NCBI RefSeq assembly: GCF_047496725.1
Contig: NC_132973.1
Span: 6,919,233-6,983,232 of the forward strand
Length of the DNA stretch: 64,000 nt
Origin: Anoplolepis gracilipes
Lineage: Eukaryota > Arthropoda > Insecta > Hymenoptera > Formicidae
Direction of reading: 5' to 3'
Within the stretch, counting starts at the first letter, position 1, and each line of letters begins with the position of its first letter. The translations under genes and the position numbers were made by a program. Of the stretch, positions 62,246 to 64,000 are shown in pieces. The notes under the pieces are model-generated. The model was not told the DNA's origin, ran no database searches, and saw nothing but the letters and a program-made list of their open reading frames with translations.

Positions 62246-62599
62246 GTGAGTGAACTCTATCTTCTTTTTCCTGTTTGGTGACGTAAAATATTTTTTTCGA
62301 TAGTTTTAATAGATATAGTGATTAATAGATAGACAAACAAGTCACGTGTAGAATTAGCAGGTAAAATTTACGACGCACACTTATGACGTTATATGATTGC
62401 AATTACTTATCCGATGATATATCTTTTCTTTATCTGTGAGTTCGACTAAATATTTGCCTAACAGCAAAATTAACTTGCCTATGTAAAATGGCCATTTAAA
62501 ATTTTTTCAAACCAACCACTCGAATTACGTCGATAACATTATTTTCCTTTCATATATTGTATATTTTTACTTGAACTATTAAAAAATTATTATTTTTTT

Positions 62600-62735
62600 A
62601 GCGCTTTGTCTCTATCAGCACACGCGTTAAAAAGATGTTTATAAAAAATCCATAAAATGTTAAAATATATTTTAATATCCTGTGAATCTCTTCTAGACAT
62701 CTTTTGAATATGTGTGCTGATAGAGACAAAGCGCT
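62600..62735. mobile_element. Palindromic MITE-like element with 24-bp perfect inverted ends
   Basis: AGCGCTTTGTCTCTATCAGC and four more bases (62600-62623) recur as an exact reverse complement at 62712-62735. The inside is also imperfectly palindromic: AAAAGATGTTTATA on the left matches the reverse complement of the right half around 62690. It is a 136-bp foldback element without coding capacity. No clear target-site duplication is visible. Confidence 0.8.
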
Positions 62736-62927
62736 GTGTTTTTTTTTCTTTCTCAGCAAAAAAATATCTACTTAAACATTCAGTTTTCCATTATTTTGAT
62801 TTAAATATTGTATTCTGTAGAAACTTTTAAAAATTACTATTCTGTTATTTCACATCAGAAAATGAAACATTTTAAGAAGCTACAAATTTCTCTCAGAAGA
62901 GGAATCAAAGATTTGTTTTTCAATATT

Positions 62928-63037
62928 CCCAGGTAGCACTGTTCGTTTTATAAACGTTTTCTAAACGTATCTATTACGAAAAGATGCGTTAAGAAAACGT
63001 TATAAAACGTTTATAAAACGAACATGTGCTACTTGGG
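62928..63037. mobile_element. Second MITE-like element, ends CCCAGGTAGCAC / GTGCTACTTGGG
   Basis: The ends at 62928-62939 and 63026-63037 are inverted repeats with one mismatch, and complementarity continues inward through TGTTCGTTTTATAAACGTTT, giving arms of about 36 bases with small differences. The element is 110 bp and noncoding. It differs in sequence from the element at 62600. Confidence 0.8.
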
Positions 63038-63063
63038 TTTACTGTCTATCCCTAAAACACATC

Positions 63064-63099
63064 AAAAGATGTTTATAAGAGATCCATAGAATGTTAAAA
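63064..63099. repeat. Solo copy of the inner arm of the 62600 MITE
   Basis: Thirty-six bases beginning AAAAGATGTTTATAAGAGAT match 62630-62665 at 33 of 36 positions. The terminal inverted repeats of the first element are absent here, so this is a fragment or a diverged relative. Confidence 0.75.
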
Positions 63100-64000
63100 C
63101 ACGTTTAAATATACTAAAACATATTTTCTTATAATTGGGTTTTTACATTTGAAAAATTAATAATACTTGTAAATATTGCAAGACTTACTAAAAGAGAAAA
63201 ATATAAGTTATATTTAAAAAAGTAGAAAATTATTTAATAAATCAATTATATATCCAAACATTAATATTGAATAATTTCGTAATTATCTGAATAATGCGTA
63301 TCTATGCTGGGATTAAATAAAATTTCATATTATTTCACAATGAGAGTCAGTGTGAAATGGACGAATGAATTTATTATTCCGCCAATAATTCACCGCGCGT
63401 CGTTACCGCGATAACGAGAACGGACTAATTAGCGCGCGACGCGCAAATTTGTAACGCCCTGCCCTTTCTTCTTTATCTATCATTTGATTGTGCACGACAT
63501 TGCACATTATTAGATCTATTAAATACACGAACGGCATTTTAAATACCAACGTTAAGATTGTCGGCTCGTTTATTGCAAGTATGATACAATCATGGAATTG
63601 ATTTGTAGAAAAATAAAAAGTCATTGTATTTTTACAGAAAGAAATAGATAATTAAAGTATACGATTAAAACTGAAAAGCAATCACTGCTGCAGTAACACT
63701 CATTTGAAATTATTATAGACGGTATAAAGGTTTTTCTTTATTCGCCTTACAAACTTGAATTCGTAAAACATGTGAATTTTATATTTTTCCTTCGAGATTT
63801 TTCAAATAAAAGAAATTTATTTTTCATACATTTCATTTAACTTTATATTATATATTAATAATAGGAGGAAAGGGCACTCGTTTATCGTCGCTAATAACTT
63901 GTAAACAGAATTGTGATGATTACATTGTGATAATTTCCACTGCGCAAATGTGATCGAACTTTTAGAAGCTCGATCGATACGCAATTATCGCACTGACACG

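Larger units (their letters stand above)
62246..64000 (+). other. bmm: First intron of brummer, continues off the right edge
   Basis: No second brummer exon is found in this stretch. It contains two MITE-like elements and a related solo fragment. A short CpG-rich patch at about 63390-63470 (ACCGCGCGTCGTTACCGCGA) may be an intronic regulatory element. Confidence 0.55.

Noticed and set aside
1..64000. CRISPR arrays, operons, bacterial insertion sequences or virus-derived genes
   Set aside because: No regularly spaced direct repeats, no polycistronic layout and no recognisable transposase, integrase or capsid-like frame were seen.

Overview
This window looks like nuclear DNA of an insect, probably a hymenopteran and possibly an ant. 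The evidence is AT-rich sequence with many (TA)n, (GA)n and poly(T) tracts, short GT-AG introns, GC-rich first exons, and proteins closest to known insect families. Species and order are inference. All gene models were built by hand by joining open frames at GT/AG sites and checking that intron phases close.

Layout from left to right: (1) The 5' end of an unrecognised minus-strand gene runs off the left edge (1-664) and faces a plus-strand CYTH-domain gene (1246-2069). (2) The spliceosomal protein Dim1/TXNL4A is complete on the plus strand (2832-3562). (3) A receptor tyrosine phosphatase with seven fibronectin III domains occupies 5505-13627 on the minus strand. (4) Ribosomal protein L10Ab/uL1 is complete on the minus strand (17747-20133), with a probable H/ACA snoRNA in its third intron. 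(5) Mob2 dominates 21.0-48.5 kb on the plus strand. Four shared exons lie at 46025-47985, and three alternative first exons lie near 21.7, 32.1 and 44.0 kb, all ending in the same phase. The long introns between them hold GC-rich islands and one candidate nested orphan ORF. (6) An unnamed 315-residue membrane protein is on the minus strand (48758-50266). (7) Hip14, an ankyrin/DHHC palmitoyltransferase, is on the minus strand (55013-58412) with its promoter near 60.2-60.7 kb. (8) The first coding exon of brummer/ATGL lipase is on the plus strand (62086-62245); its first intron carries two palindromic MITE-like elements and continues past the right edge.

These are mostly independent housekeeping or signalling genes, not a pathway cluster. 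There is no sign of a bacterial operon, CRISPR array or virus-derived gene. The most informative observations are the unusual promoter architecture of Mob2, the intronic snoRNA, a possible juxtamembrane cassette exon in the phosphatase, and several palindromic elements.
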